Below, in pieces: positions 1 to 10,000 of a stretch of 64,000 nt of DNA (positions within the stretch are counted from its first letter, which is position 1; each line of letters begins with the position of its first letter). The stretch comes from DYMC01 sp035406705 (GTDB taxonomy: Bacteria; Verrucomicrobiota; Lentisphaeria; Victivallales; GWF2-50-93). Location of the stretch: assembly GCA_964426675.1 (NCBI GenBank), contig CAYRRM010000005.1, positions 1 to 64,000 of the forward strand. The letters run 5' to 3'. A program made the translations under genes and the position numbers. Below the pieces are notes generated by a model, which saw only the letters and a list, made by a program, of their open reading frames with translations, was not told where the DNA came from and searched no databases.

Positions 1-1
1 T

Positions 2-1129
2 GCAGTACATCCTTATGAAAATCTTGCTTCGGTTATAAATGATGGAGATGAAGCCAATTATCTTAATATGGCAGCAAGTCTTCGTAAAATGCTTAAGGAA
101 AATAAACAGAATGGAAATATTGCTCTCTGGATTACAGAAACAGGTATTCAGTCAACGATTCAAGCTGATGAAACAACAGACGCATTGCAGGCAGAAGCCT
201 TAATAAAAGTTTATATTCTTTCAATTGTGCAAGGATTTGAAAAGATTTTCTGGTTTGAGGCAAGAGGCCCAGCCTATGGAAAAAATACTGATCATGGTTT
301 GATTCGTCATGATTGGACAGAAAGGCCTGCTTTAAGGTCTCTTCAAACTATGGTTTCTCTTATTGGAGAAGTTCCTATTTATACAGGATGGTTAAAAGTA
401 GGGAATGAGGGATATGGTTTTCTATTTAGTAACAATAATTCTGATATTCTTGTTGCCTGGGCAAAGATTGATACTAATGAAAAAATAGTTTTTCAGACTC
501 CTATAAAGATTATAAATTATATTGGTGAAGAGAAAAATCTTTCAGCTGGTGAAGAAATTATTTTAACCAGACGACCGTTATTTATATTGAATATTCCTCG
601 AGAACTCATTGAGCAGGCATATAAAAATAAAGAGTTACCTTTTCCGTGGGGAACCGATTATAGTAATGTAGATGAAGTATATTGTCGACTTGGAGCCACA
701 AACATGGAAAAAGGAATAAAACAAGTGAGACTTGAAACAAGTGCAGTAGAAAATGGACTTACAGAGTCATGGAGAAAAACCAATTTTGCTCATGGAAGTG
801 AAGGAAGATATATGTATTTTAGAGTGGATCCATCTTTTGCTTCATTTGGTACAAAGGAACTGGAGATTACAGTTGTTGCAAAACGTGTCTCTCCGGATAA
901 ATCGGCTGGAATGATTTTGTGTTATGAATCGTTGAACGGATATAGAGGAGTTAAAAATGGATGGTGGACAATTCCTGAAGACGATAAATGGCATAGTCAT
1001 ACCTGGGTTGTTAATGATGCTAATTTTGTTGGTGGGTGGGGATGGAATTTTCGTACAGATGCTATCAGTTCGCCAAATGAATTTTACATAAAGGAAGTTA
1101 AAGTAAAAAAGATTAATAAGAAAAATTGA
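2..1129 (+). CDS. Clan GH-A glycoside hydrolase, C-terminal part (cut by window start)
   Basis: The reading frame is open from base 2, so the gene begins before the window and lacks its N terminus here. It is a close paralogue of the next gene: both share AVHPYENL, a T-E-[TI]-G strand-7 nucleophile motif (TETG here) and the stretch IFWFEARGPAYG. The acid/base Asn-Glu pair lies upstream of the window. After the (beta/alpha)8 barrel comes an aberrant beta strand region and a roughly 120-residue C-terminal beta domain with a WGWNF motif near the end, shared with the neighbour and possibly carbohydrate binding. It is probably a glycosidase of the GH39/GH5-like kind; the substrate cannot be read from the sequence. 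The tandem copy 21 bases downstream suggests recent duplication and co-transcription. Confidence 0.75.
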   Translation, partial: AVHPYENLASVINDGDEANYLNMAASLRKMLKENKQNGNIALWITETGIQSTIQADETTDALQAEALIKVYILSIVQGFEKIFWFEARGPAYGKNTDHGLIRHDWTERPALRSLQTMVSLIGEVPIYTGWLKVGNEGYGFLFSNNNSDILVAWAKIDTNEKIVFQTPIKIINYIGEEKNLSAGEEIILTRRPLFILNIPRELIEQAYKNKELPFPWGTDYSNVDEVYCRLGATNMEKGIKQVRLETSAVENGLTESWRKTNFAHGSEGRYMYFRVDPSFASFGTKELEITVVAKRVSPDKSAGMILCYESLNGYRGVKNGWWTIPEDDKWHSHTWVVNDANFVGGWGWNFRTDAISSPNEFYIKEVKVKKINKKN

Positions 1130-1150
1130 GATTTATGAAAAGGTGAAAAT

Positions 1151-2851
1151 TTGAAAATAGGTGAAAAAATATTAAATAAGAGTCCATGGGGGATAGCATC
1201 TGGGGCTGAGTGGTTTTCTGATTACCCTAAATTTTATCCGTTATTGAAAAATGCCGGATGCAATTGGTTCCGTTATTTCCCTGAATGGAATACTATTCAA
1301 CCTGAAAAGGGAAAATGGGATTGGAAAATAGCCGATGAATTTGTTTTATATTCGCAAAAAAATGATATGAATTTAGTTGGCGTATGGGCGTATTTTGCAA
1401 AATGGGCTTCACTTGATGGAGGAACGCGTAGGGGACCAATAAAAGATATCTTATACTGGCGAGATTATATATCTGCTACAGTGAAACGTTATGGGAACTA
1501 TATAAAATACTGGGAAGTCTGGAATGAGTTTAATGGCAGTTTTTATGAGTCAGATAATAAGGTGAAAGATTATGTTGAACTTGTTGAAAATGCTTATGAA
1601 GAAGCAAAAAGAATAGATCCTTCAATAAAAATCGGTCTTAGTGTAGCAAGTTGTGATATTGGTTTTCTGGACCTTGTGATAAAAAACGGAGCTTCAGGGC
1701 ATTTTGATTTTATCGCCGTGCACCCATATGAAAATCTTGCAGCAATGATGAATGGAGATGAAGAAGGTTTTCTCCAGATTGCTAGAAAATTACGTAAGAT
1801 GTTGGAAGATAATAAGCAACGAAAAGATATTCAGCTTTTTATAACAGAAATTGGTTATCAAACTTCAATAGAAAAAGACTTAGTGCAGGATAGCAAACAG
1901 GCTGAAGCAATAGTAAAAGCTTTTCTTCTTTCTATCATTCAAGGCTTTGATAGAATATTTTGGTTTGAAGCACGAGGTCCTGCTTATGGGCATGATACAG
2001 ACCATGGGATTATACGAAGGGATTGGTCATTGAGGCCATCTTATGAAGCTTTAAAACAAATGACAACTCTATTAGGGAATGATCCTGAGTATCTTGGTTT
2101 TTATAATATGGCTCCTGAACTTTTTGCATTTCTTTTTAATGGAGCTAATCATCAAAAGATAATGGTTTTATGGACAGAATGTGGGAAAAAACTTGACTGT
2201 ATATTTACAGCTAATGTAAAAATTACGAAAGTTAATTCTGAGACAGAAACAGTTTCCATTGGTGAAAAAGTGATATTAACAGAAAGCCCTGTTTTTATTC
2301 AACAAATCCCTGAACATATTATTCGAAATGTGAGAATAGACCGGGATAATTATTTCCTTTCTGAAGTACTTCGTACTAAAAAGGGTTTTTTTACATGGCA
2401 TTTTAGTCGGGAAAAGATAAATGTCATCCGACAAATTTTTCTTCGAGATGAACATAAAAATTTTGTAAAATCATGTCTCTTTGATGGGGAATTTTGCACT
2501 CACATCACTGACAAAGATAGAGATAATATATGTATATATTTTCGGATTGACATTGACTCTGACTTTCTATCTCATGATGAGGGAATTTTGCGGTTAACAT
2601 TAGTCATTAAAAATGGAATGTCTTCAGAACAACAGAGTATTGCCTTGACTTATGAGACGATAAATGGATATGAAGGATTCAGAACAGGTTATTTAGCGCA
2701 GAGGCTTTTGTCAGAAAGTAAATGGCATGAATATAGCTGGGAATTGAGAGAAGCATATTTTGCAAATAGGTGGGGATGGAATTTCGCACTTATTTCATTG
2801 GCAAATTCAACTGATTTTTTCATTAGAGAGATAAAGTTGGAAAAAATATAA
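1151..2851 (+). CDS. Clan GH-A glycoside hydrolase (GH39/GH5-like)
   Basis: A 566-residue protein with a TTG start, chosen because an AAGGTG ribosome binding site lies just upstream and the paralogue's layout fits. The barrel carries the clan GH-A signature: Asn125-Glu126 in EVWNEFNG (acid/base) and Glu233 in ITEIG (nucleophile), the expected strand 4 and strand 7 positions. FWFEARGPAYG follows. Residues from about 430 form a C-terminal beta domain with the same WGWNF motif as the upstream copy. No signal peptide is visible, so the enzyme is probably cytoplasmic, or exported another way. Retaining glycosidase chemistry follows from the clan; xylosidase, mannanase or another specificity cannot be separated by eye. 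Confidence 0.8.
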   Translation: MKIGEKILNKSPWGIASGAEWFSDYPKFYPLLKNAGCNWFRYFPEWNTIQPEKGKWDWKIADEFVLYSQKNDMNLVGVWAYFAKWASLDGGTRRGPIKDILYWRDYISATVKRYGNYIKYWEVWNEFNGSFYESDNKVKDYVELVENAYEEAKRIDPSIKIGLSVASCDIGFLDLVIKNGASGHFDFIAVHPYENLAAMMNGDEEGFLQIARKLRKMLEDNKQRKDIQLFITEIGYQTSIEKDLVQDSKQAEAIVKAFLLSIIQGFDRIFWFEARGPAYGHDTDHGIIRRDWSLRPSYEALKQMTTLLGNDPEYLGFYNMAPELFAFLFNGANHQKIMVLWTECGKKLDCIFTANVKITKVNSETETVSIGEKVILTESPVFIQQIPEHIIRNVRIDRDNYFLSEVLRTKKGFFTWHFSREKINVIRQIFLRDEHKNFVKSCLFDGEFCTHITDKDRDNICIYFRIDIDSDFLSHDEGILRLTLVIKNGMSSEQQSIALTYETINGYEGFRTGYLAQRLLSESKWHEYSWELREAYFANRWGWNFALISLANSTDFFIREIKLEKI

Positions 2852-2907
2852 AAAAGAAAATGATGTATAAATTTGAAAAAAGAATTATCAAAAAAAGGAG
2901 GTAATTT

Positions 2908-3642
2908 ATGAAAGAGAGAAAAACTAAATTTACTCTTATAGAGTTATTGGTGGTTATTGCGATTATAGCTATCCTTGCTTCTTTGCTTCTTCCGTCCCTC
3001 CAACAAGCAAAGGAGTATGCAAAACAAGTTTCGTGTTTTAATAACTGTAAGCAAATCGGTACTCTGATATTTATGTATTGCGATGAAAATAATGGAACTT
3101 TAGTTGAAAAAGTAGGCTTGACTCCAGGACCAAATACCCTCGATAATGGGTGGTATCATCGTTTAGTGCCTTCTCCTACTACAGGAAACTTAGGCTTTGT
3201 ATTTTGTCCTTCTGACGTTCAACCAAATGATCCGCCAGATCAGCGTCTTCGCTATGGCAGAGTTAGCTACGGATATAATCACAGAATGTTGGGGGGAGAT
3301 ACATGGATCGGATCATGGAGTCCAAGTTCTATATATGGTAAATATTTAGGCCCCGCAACATTAAGTCAAATTCGAAAACCAGCCAGGACAATTTTTTCTG
3401 CTGAGCCTGCAGCTTCTTATGCTACTGGAAATACTAAGGGCTATTACCATATCTATGCATGGTGTGATACTGCAAATCCAGTTGCATATGCGAGGCATAT
3501 GAGGCGAGCTACAACTGTTGTATGGCTTGATGGTCATGTTACAGGAGAAGTTGGTGGGATGATACCCAATACATTTTATCAAGCTGGAAAATTGGGTAAT
3601 CCATGGGATGGCTCATCAGATTATTGTTGGGATAGGGAATAA
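2908..3642 (+). CDS. Prepilin-like protein with H-x10-DG C-terminal motif
   Basis: A 244-residue type II/IV secretion pseudopilin-like protein. Residues 7-36 hold the class III prepilin signal: K-F-T-L-I-E followed by a long hydrophobic helix. The residue before the cleavage phenylalanine is Lys rather than the usual Gly, as in many PVC-group proteins of this type. The C-terminal region ends with a His, ten residues, then Asp-Gly-His (RHMRR...LDGH), a variant of the H-x9-DG motif of the prepilin-associated family. A perfect AAGGAGGT ribosome binding site precedes the ATG. It sits between glycosidase genes, so it may act in attachment to, or secretion towards, the polysaccharide; that is inference. 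Confidence 0.85.
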   Translation: MKERKTKFTLIELLVVIAIIAILASLLLPSLQQAKEYAKQVSCFNNCKQIGTLIFMYCDENNGTLVEKVGLTPGPNTLDNGWYHRLVPSPTTGNLGFVFCPSDVQPNDPPDQRLRYGRVSYGYNHRMLGGDTWIGSWSPSSIYGKYLGPATLSQIRKPARTIFSAEPAASYATGNTKGYYHIYAWCDTANPVAYARHMRRATTVVWLDGHVTGEVGGMIPNTFYQAGKLGNPWDGSSDYCWDRE

Positions 3643-3672
3643 GAAAAGAAAGAAGGAGGGATTTTTTCCTCT

Positions 3673-4419
3673 ATGAAAAAAAATAAATTTACTTTGATAG
3701 AGTTATTAATAGTTGTTGCAATTATAGCGATACTTCTTGCCTTACTGCTTCCATCTCTTCAGATGGCAAAAGAGACGGCAAAAGAAGCTTTTTGTATCAA
3801 TAATCAAAGGCAATGTTATTTAGGATGTTTAAGTTATGCTGCAGATTATAATAATAAACTAACTGTTGAATGGGTTGAAGGCGGACATATAGATTTATGG
3901 TCACAATTTGTTTCAGGAACCGGTAAAGCAGCTACTGGTGGCAGATATGTTGATAGCCCTAAAGTTTTTGGTTGTCCTTCTAATAAGTATTATAGTGTAC
4001 ACAACTCAAACTGGAATTTTGATAATTATGCTTACGCTTGTTATCTTGATGATCAGAATCTTGGATTTTATGAAAGAATTCCTTTTGACAGTAGTCAACC
4101 GTATGGAGATAGCTGGACACATATACAATTCGTTCGGTTAAGGAATCCAGCTATATATGTTATGCTTGCAGATTCTGCTTCAAATCATGGTTCCTGTGGT
4201 TGGCCGAATCCAGGAGATGGGCATATGATTGCTAATTTCAGAGCTAAATCAGGTGCTAGTTGGAATGGTCGTATTCAGACAATTCATAAAAAAAGGAATG
4301 CAGTACATTTTTATTTTGATGGGCATGGTCGTTCTTCTACTATGCAGGATTTATATAGTAATACAGGAACTCACTGCAAATATTTTTTTACTTATAATTT
4401 AACAGAGTTTAATTATTAA
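3673..4419 (+). CDS. Prepilin-like protein with H-x10-DG C-terminal motif
   Basis: A 248-residue paralogue of the preceding gene, 30 bases downstream, with a GGAGGG site before the ATG. MKKNKFTLIELL opens the protein: a very short positive leader, the processing site and a hydrophobic N-terminal helix. The rest is a globular head rich in Tyr, Trp and Gly with paired cysteines. The C-terminal motif is HKKRN...FDGH, again His-x10-Asp-Gly. The two heads are clearly different in sequence, as is usual when these proteins are expanded in PVC bacteria. Probably membrane-anchored and displayed outside the cell. Confidence 0.85.
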   Translation: MKKNKFTLIELLIVVAIIAILLALLLPSLQMAKETAKEAFCINNQRQCYLGCLSYAADYNNKLTVEWVEGGHIDLWSQFVSGTGKAATGGRYVDSPKVFGCPSNKYYSVHNSNWNFDNYAYACYLDDQNLGFYERIPFDSSQPYGDSWTHIQFVRLRNPAIYVMLADSASNHGSCGWPNPGDGHMIANFRAKSGASWNGRIQTIHKKRNAVHFYFDGHGRSSTMQDLYSNTGTHCKYFFTYNLTEFNY

Positions 4420-4447
4420 AAATAATTATTAAAAAAGGAGAAGAAAA

Positions 4448-5140
4448 ATGAAAAAAGCAATTATTGGAACACTAATCGGGACAATGTCAATGTTTTTTAT
4501 TGGTTTAAATTGTATCGGGGATGAGATATTTAACATAGATTTTGCTAAAGGAGATTTTAAGAAATTTGATTTACAGGTTGAAGGTGATTGGGATATCCAC
4601 GATTACAAAGCGGCCAATAATAATCCAGGCTTAGTAGCTAGATTTCCTGCTAATAAGGCTCCCGGCAAAATTGTCAAAAAATTCCCCGAATTAAAAGATC
4701 CAAAACAATTGAAATTAAGTATTGGTATTGGTTGGGGGTGGGGAAATGCAGATCAGGGAGCTGATGTGATAGAATTTGCTCTCTTGAATGAAGAAGGAAA
4801 TGGATATGTTTTTCACATTAGAAGAGTTAATGCAAATTGGGCAATTCAATGGGCAACAGTAGAGAACAATGCAATTCCAAAGGATAAAAATTGGGCACCT
4901 GAAGCTATAAATTGTAATCAGCCTGCTATAATTGATGGTGGAGGATTGGAAAACTTGCTTATAACAAGAGAAAAAGGTGGAAAATGGACGATCTTCTGTC
5001 AAAAGTGGAATAATGGACAAGGGGGAACTGTAAAATTTGAAGATAAAACAACAACCTCTTTCAATCAAGTTGTACTTTTTGGTACTAACAATTTTGATGA
5101 GCAGGCATTTAACAATATCATTCTTGAAGTAAATAAATAA
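4448..5140 (+). CDS. Secreted stand-alone beta domain, twin of the GH16 protein's N-terminal domain
   Basis: A 230-residue protein with a signal peptide (hydrophobic residues 5-24) and a GGAG ribosome binding site. Residues 27-230 align along their full length with residues 25-230 of the downstream GH16 protein: both contain DF[AS]KGDF, GDWDI/GWDIY-DYKA, a GWG strand, GYxFHIxR, a K-W-A-P-E turn, DGGGL and a W-N-x-G-x-GG-x-V-K-F strand. It therefore looks like a single secreted domain, plausibly glycan binding, that exists alone and as a module. I do not recognise a named family. Next to the GH16 gene it could act as a free accessory binding protein. Confidence 0.7.
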   Translation: MKKAIIGTLIGTMSMFFIGLNCIGDEIFNIDFAKGDFKKFDLQVEGDWDIHDYKAANNNPGLVARFPANKAPGKIVKKFPELKDPKQLKLSIGIGWGWGNADQGADVIEFALLNEEGNGYVFHIRRVNANWAIQWATVENNAIPKDKNWAPEAINCNQPAIIDGGGLENLLITREKGGKWTIFCQKWNNGQGGTVKFEDKTTTSFNQVVLFGTNNFDEQAFNNIILEVNK

Positions 5141-5169
5141 CTAAAAAGTCATAAAATTCTATAAAGATT

Positions 5170-6990
5170 ATGAATGTAAAAATAAAAAAAAATATACTAT
5201 TTGTTTTTATCCTGTTTTTTCTCGTATTTACTTCTTTTTCTGAAATCCTTATTACAACGGATTTTTCAAAGGGCGATTTTAATACGCTTGGTTGGAAAGC
5301 AGAAGAAGGATGGGATATTTACGATTACAAGGCTAAGTCAGCTAATCCTGGTCCTGTGGCAAGATTTTTTGCTCCTGGAAAAAAGGGTCTCCTCAGTAAG
5401 ACTTTTAATGAAATAAATAATCCTGGAGTTCTTTTTCTTTCTCTTGATTTAGGTTGGGGAACTGGTGCTGCAACTCAAGGTACTGATTTTGTAGAATTTC
5501 TTTTACTTAATTCAAAAGGCGATGGATATATTTTTCACATTGGACGTAATAAAGGGAAATCTTCCGTTCAGTGGGCTGTGGTAAATGGACGGAATATCCC
5601 TGACCAGAAAAGTTGGGCACCAGAACCAATTGATGGTTCTCTCCTATCTGTGACAGATGGAGGAGGACTTCTTACTTTGAAAATAGTGCGTGGCGCAGGA
5701 GGTTCATGGGTTATATCAAGTAAAAATTGGAATAAAGGAAAAGGAGGAGTTGTGAAATTTAATGATAATAAAGTTTCTTCTTTTAGTGAATTATCAATCG
5801 TAGGAGGCGGTTCTCCATCAGAACAGGTTTTCAATAATATTCACCTTGAGGTTAAACCACCTCTTGGAATAAAAGTTGAAGAACCTTCATACTGTTCAGA
5901 AATAAAAGGTGATACGCAGATAAAAATCTCAGTTCCTGGATATTCGGGATTGAATGTCGTAGCAAAATGTTGGCAGCAAGGTCCTGGACAGGGAAAAGAC
6001 TCTATTGTTGCAAATGTTTCCCTTGATAATGATGGAAAAGGGTCTTTTATCTTTCCTGCTGACAAATATCCTCATGGACCAATAACCTTGCGTTTATCAT
6101 GTACAGAAGGGGAGTTGAAAGATAATTGTTATCTTCAATTATATAATAAAGGTGGTATATCATGGAACGAGGGAATACCTTCTGAACCACCTCCGCCTGC
6201 TAAAGGTATGAAGCTCATCTTCCAGGACGATTTTAAAGACCCTCTTTCTATTGGTGATGGGCCTGATTTTAAATATTATGACCATAAACCACCACATGGT
6301 TGGCAGGATTTTAGCACTTTGAGATTTACAAGTTTTAGCGAACCCAATAATCCTTTTGCTCAGATGGATTCGTATCTACGTATAAGAGCCAGTGAAAAGG
6401 CTAAAAGTGCTGGTTTAATATCTTCGCTTAGAAATGATGGAACCGGGGTAAAAGTTTCCATCCCATGTTATTTCGAATGCCGCTTTATTGCCCCCAATGC
6501 CATCGGTTCGTGGCCAGCATTTTGGTTGATGACTGACTATATGAGTGAGCCAAAAGCGCCGGGTTGTGATGAACTTGATATCATTGAAGCATATGGAGGA
6601 GAGGGCCCTGGACATCCGAATGCATATGATTCTTACATGATTACAGCTCATGCCTGGCCAAAAGAAGATGCTGCACGTCAACCTGCTGCAGTTCAAGCAA
6701 ATAAGGACATCAATAGTCCTATTAGAATGGGAAAGTTTGGGATAAAGTCAGCGTGGTATGAAACTTTTCACATTTATGGATGTAAAATTACTGAGACAGA
6801 TACAATTTATTATTGTGATAATATAGAAGTGGCTAGACATAAAACGCTTGAATTTTGTAAAAAATATCCCATTTTCTTTATGGTTAATCTCGCCACAGGA
6901 GGCGGTTGGCCTGTCGATCTCTCACGTTATGACGGAGTAATCGATATGTATATTGATTATATCAGAGTTTATAGTGCTGAGAAAAAGTAA
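5170..6990 (+). CDS. Secreted GH16-family glycoside hydrolase with N-terminal accessory domain
   Basis: A 606-residue protein. Residues 1-24 are a signal peptide. Residues 25-230 are the accessory beta domain also encoded alone just upstream. Residues 235-330 look like a further beta-sandwich. From about residue 350 to the end is a GH16 jelly roll with the family signature E-L-D-I-I-E-A-Y-G, giving nucleophile Glu468, Asp470 and acid/base Glu473. GH16 enzymes cleave beta-1,3/1,4 glucans or galactans (laminarin, agar, carrageenan, porphyran) with retention; which one cannot be told here. The protein is exported and probably makes the first cuts in an algal or plant polysaccharide. The ribosome binding site is weak, so translation may depend on the gene 29 bases upstream. 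Confidence 0.85.
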   Translation: MNVKIKKNILFVFILFFLVFTSFSEILITTDFSKGDFNTLGWKAEEGWDIYDYKAKSANPGPVARFFAPGKKGLLSKTFNEINNPGVLFLSLDLGWGTGAATQGTDFVEFLLLNSKGDGYIFHIGRNKGKSSVQWAVVNGRNIPDQKSWAPEPIDGSLLSVTDGGGLLTLKIVRGAGGSWVISSKNWNKGKGGVVKFNDNKVSSFSELSIVGGGSPSEQVFNNIHLEVKPPLGIKVEEPSYCSEIKGDTQIKISVPGYSGLNVVAKCWQQGPGQGKDSIVANVSLDNDGKGSFIFPADKYPHGPITLRLSCTEGELKDNCYLQLYNKGGISWNEGIPSEPPPPAKGMKLIFQDDFKDPLSIGDGPDFKYYDHKPPHGWQDFSTLRFTSFSEPNNPFAQMDSYLRIRASEKAKSAGLISSLRNDGTGVKVSIPCYFECRFIAPNAIGSWPAFWLMTDYMSEPKAPGCDELDIIEAYGGEGPGHPNAYDSYMITAHAWPKEDAARQPAAVQANKDINSPIRMGKFGIKSAWYETFHIYGCKITETDTIYYCDNIEVARHKTLEFCKKYPIFFMVNLATGGGWPVDLSRYDGVIDMYIDYIRVYSAEKK

Positions 6991-7017
6991 AATTTCTAAA
7001 TAAAGGAGAGAACTTAG

Positions 7018-10000
7018 ATGAGAAGATTATCATTAATGTCTTTTTTTCTTGTTTTGTTATTTACCACAATGGAATCAATCTGTGATAGCGAAACATTGCT
7101 TTTAGATGAAAATGAACCTTTAAAAATCTGGAGTTTTGGAAATGGTCCGGAATTTCCAGGTGCAAAAGGAGCCCTCACAATAGATGATAATGTAGAACCT
7201 CAAAGGCGTCCAGCTCTCCGATTGGATGCTGATTTTACAGGTGGAGGAAATTATGTCCAAGCAGGAAGAAAGTTACCAGATGGAGGAAATATTGATTCCA
7301 TAGTTTTCTGGTTAAAGGCACCTGTCGGAAAACAACAGATTACCATGAGAATTATTGACGGAACAGATCAATGCCATCAGATTAATTATAAAATATCTCC
7401 TGATGGTAATTGGCAACAAATTAATTTTCCTATTGCAAGATATTTTAAAAATGTAGGTACAAGTTCTTCTGTAGAGGATGTCCTTCGTTATGAAGGTTGG
7501 GGAGGGGCTAAAGATGGCAAGTGGCATAATCCAGCAAAGGCTCTTTATATTCTTTGTGGAAGAAATGATTTTGGGGATAATAAAAAGGGAAGTATTTGGA
7601 TTTCCGGCGTTAAAATCTATTTTGCACCTCCAGAACAAGAACTTATAAAAGAAGTTAATCTTGATGAATTTATGACTGAAGGTGAATTGGCATGGAATTT
7701 TAATGATGGTCGTGAATTTCCAGGAGCAAAAGGCGGAGTATCAATAGTAAAAGATGATACTGCAAAAGATGGCTTCGCAGTTAGTCTAAAAGGTGATTTT
7801 ACTGGTGGTGGAGCTTACGTTGATGCAGGAATAGATTTGAGCGGAATAGACATATTGTCTATTAAAATGAAATTAAAAACAGCAAATACTCAAAATTTTA
7901 ATGTACGTTTAATTGATTCTACAAAACAATGTCATCAGGCAAAAGGAATAAAAATTTCACCCGATAATAAGTGGCATGATATAGAGTTGAAAATTTCCGA
8001 ACTTGTAGGGGGAGAACATTGGGGAGGAGCAAACGATGGCAAGTGGCATCCAGGATGTAATAGTTTCCATATCCTGATAGGAAAAGGTAGCTCACCTGAC
8101 CAAAAACCAGAAATATTGATTTCTGACCTGAGAGGAATTGTCAAAACCACAGTAACCGTTGTTGGTGAATCATATCAGGAATCCTTTGAAAATTCATCTC
8201 TTCCTGAAAAGTGGAATTTTAATTGTCCAAAAGGTTCTTCTTTAATTATTAGCGACGGTGCTTTTGATGGAAAAAATCTCCTGCGCCTTCAGCGAAATGA
8301 TTCTCAGTTAAATGATCCAGTTGAAGTTTTCGGTGCAGAGTTTAAGGCTTCCCCGGGACTATGGCTTATTAAAGCAGCAACGAGAAGTGATCTTTATTCT
8401 CCTGATAGTAGTTTTGCTGTAAGATTGAATATAGAATGTCTTGATAATTCCGGTAGAAAAATAGATCTCATTACAATTGTTGATCAAACCGGAAAGCAAA
8501 ATTGGAAATCTTCATCTCGACAGGTTGAGTTTCCAGAAAAAACAGCAAAGGCGAGATTTTATGTGGATTTCCAGAAAACACATGGATATTGTGATATCGA
8601 TGCATTAAGTGCAAGTCCTGTAGCTTCAGAAAAGAAGGAAAAAATCGTTGAAAGAATTGAAATTGGAGGAGAAGCGTTTGGAAACTTATTTTATCCAGAA
8701 GATGAAATAAAAATTAATATAGATGTTCAAACATTTAAACCTTTATCACCAAAAGATACTGAACTCGATGTTGTAGTTACAGATTATTGGGGTGCAGAAC
8801 AGCTAAACCATGAAAACTTAAAACTCGAACGCAAGGGAGTTAAAAACAAAAAATTTAATTATTCAACTTCAATTACAATTCCCAAAGATAAAATAGAAAT
8901 AGGAAAGTATTATGAGTTACATGTAAAAATATCGCCAGAAAATTATGAAGAAGCTTCTGAATATAGTGCCTTTGCTCGTTTGCCCGAAGCTGAATCAAGA
9001 AAATATAAACCAGAAGAAATACCTTTTACAATCAGAAGCTGGGATAATCGCATACCCGCATACATGAAACTTGCCAGCAGAATTGGCCACAGAAATTTAG
9101 GCGTTTGGGGAGGTTGGGACAAGAACGATCCTACCAAAGTATATGTTCCTACTCTCGAACTTTGTCTCGAACTCGGTAATAAATGGGTTACTGGAACACC
9201 AGCCGCAGATGTAGAAAGAAATGGTTTCAAAAACTATAGCGAAGAAAATTTAAGACTTGGAATGACAAACTTTTTAAAGAAATTTGCAGATAAAGGCTTA
9301 GCATATATTTGTCTGGGTAATGAACCACCAGAAAAGCCTGAGTTTGTTCCAGAAAAGGTCAGAGCTTATAAAGCGGTCTATGAGGCAGTAAAAGCATTTG
9401 ATCCTTCTATAAAAGTAATTGCTACATCTGTAGGAGCAAATAAACACTTCTTTGATGCTGGTTATCAGAATTATTGCGATATTTATGATTTTCACGTTTA
9501 CGAAACATATGATCAGGTAAGACAAGGGGTCAGAAATTACAAGAAAATGATGAAAGACTATAATGCTCCAAAACCAATATTTAGCACAGAACTTGGCTTG
9601 AATAGTCAGGGACAAACTCGGTATGCTGTAGCTCAGGAACTTGTAAAGAAAATTACGGTTTTTTTTGCTGAAGGCGGCGCAAATGTAAGTTGGTTTGGAA
9701 TTGAGTATCCTGATCCAGATGGAAAAGCAAGAGGAACTTCAGGAGAAGCCCATAATACTTTTGATTGTAAATATTGCAAATATAATCCTAAATTAGATGC
9801 TATAATGTATTACAATATGATTAATGGTATTACAATAAAAAAGTTTACAGATGAAGTCCAACATAGTGATGGCGTTCAGTCATTTCTTTTCAGAGATGAT
9901 AAAGGAGATGCTTTCCACGTATTATGGCGTGAAGGTGGACGCATAGATCACAGTATTCCTTTAGGAAATGTAAATGAAATTAAGTTAATCAGAATAGATG

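Noticed and set aside
4410..4431. AT-only inverted repeat TAATTATT/AATAATTA as a terminator between 4419 and 4448
   Set aside because: No G-C pairs and the next gene follows with a good ribosome binding site; likely low-complexity sequence.
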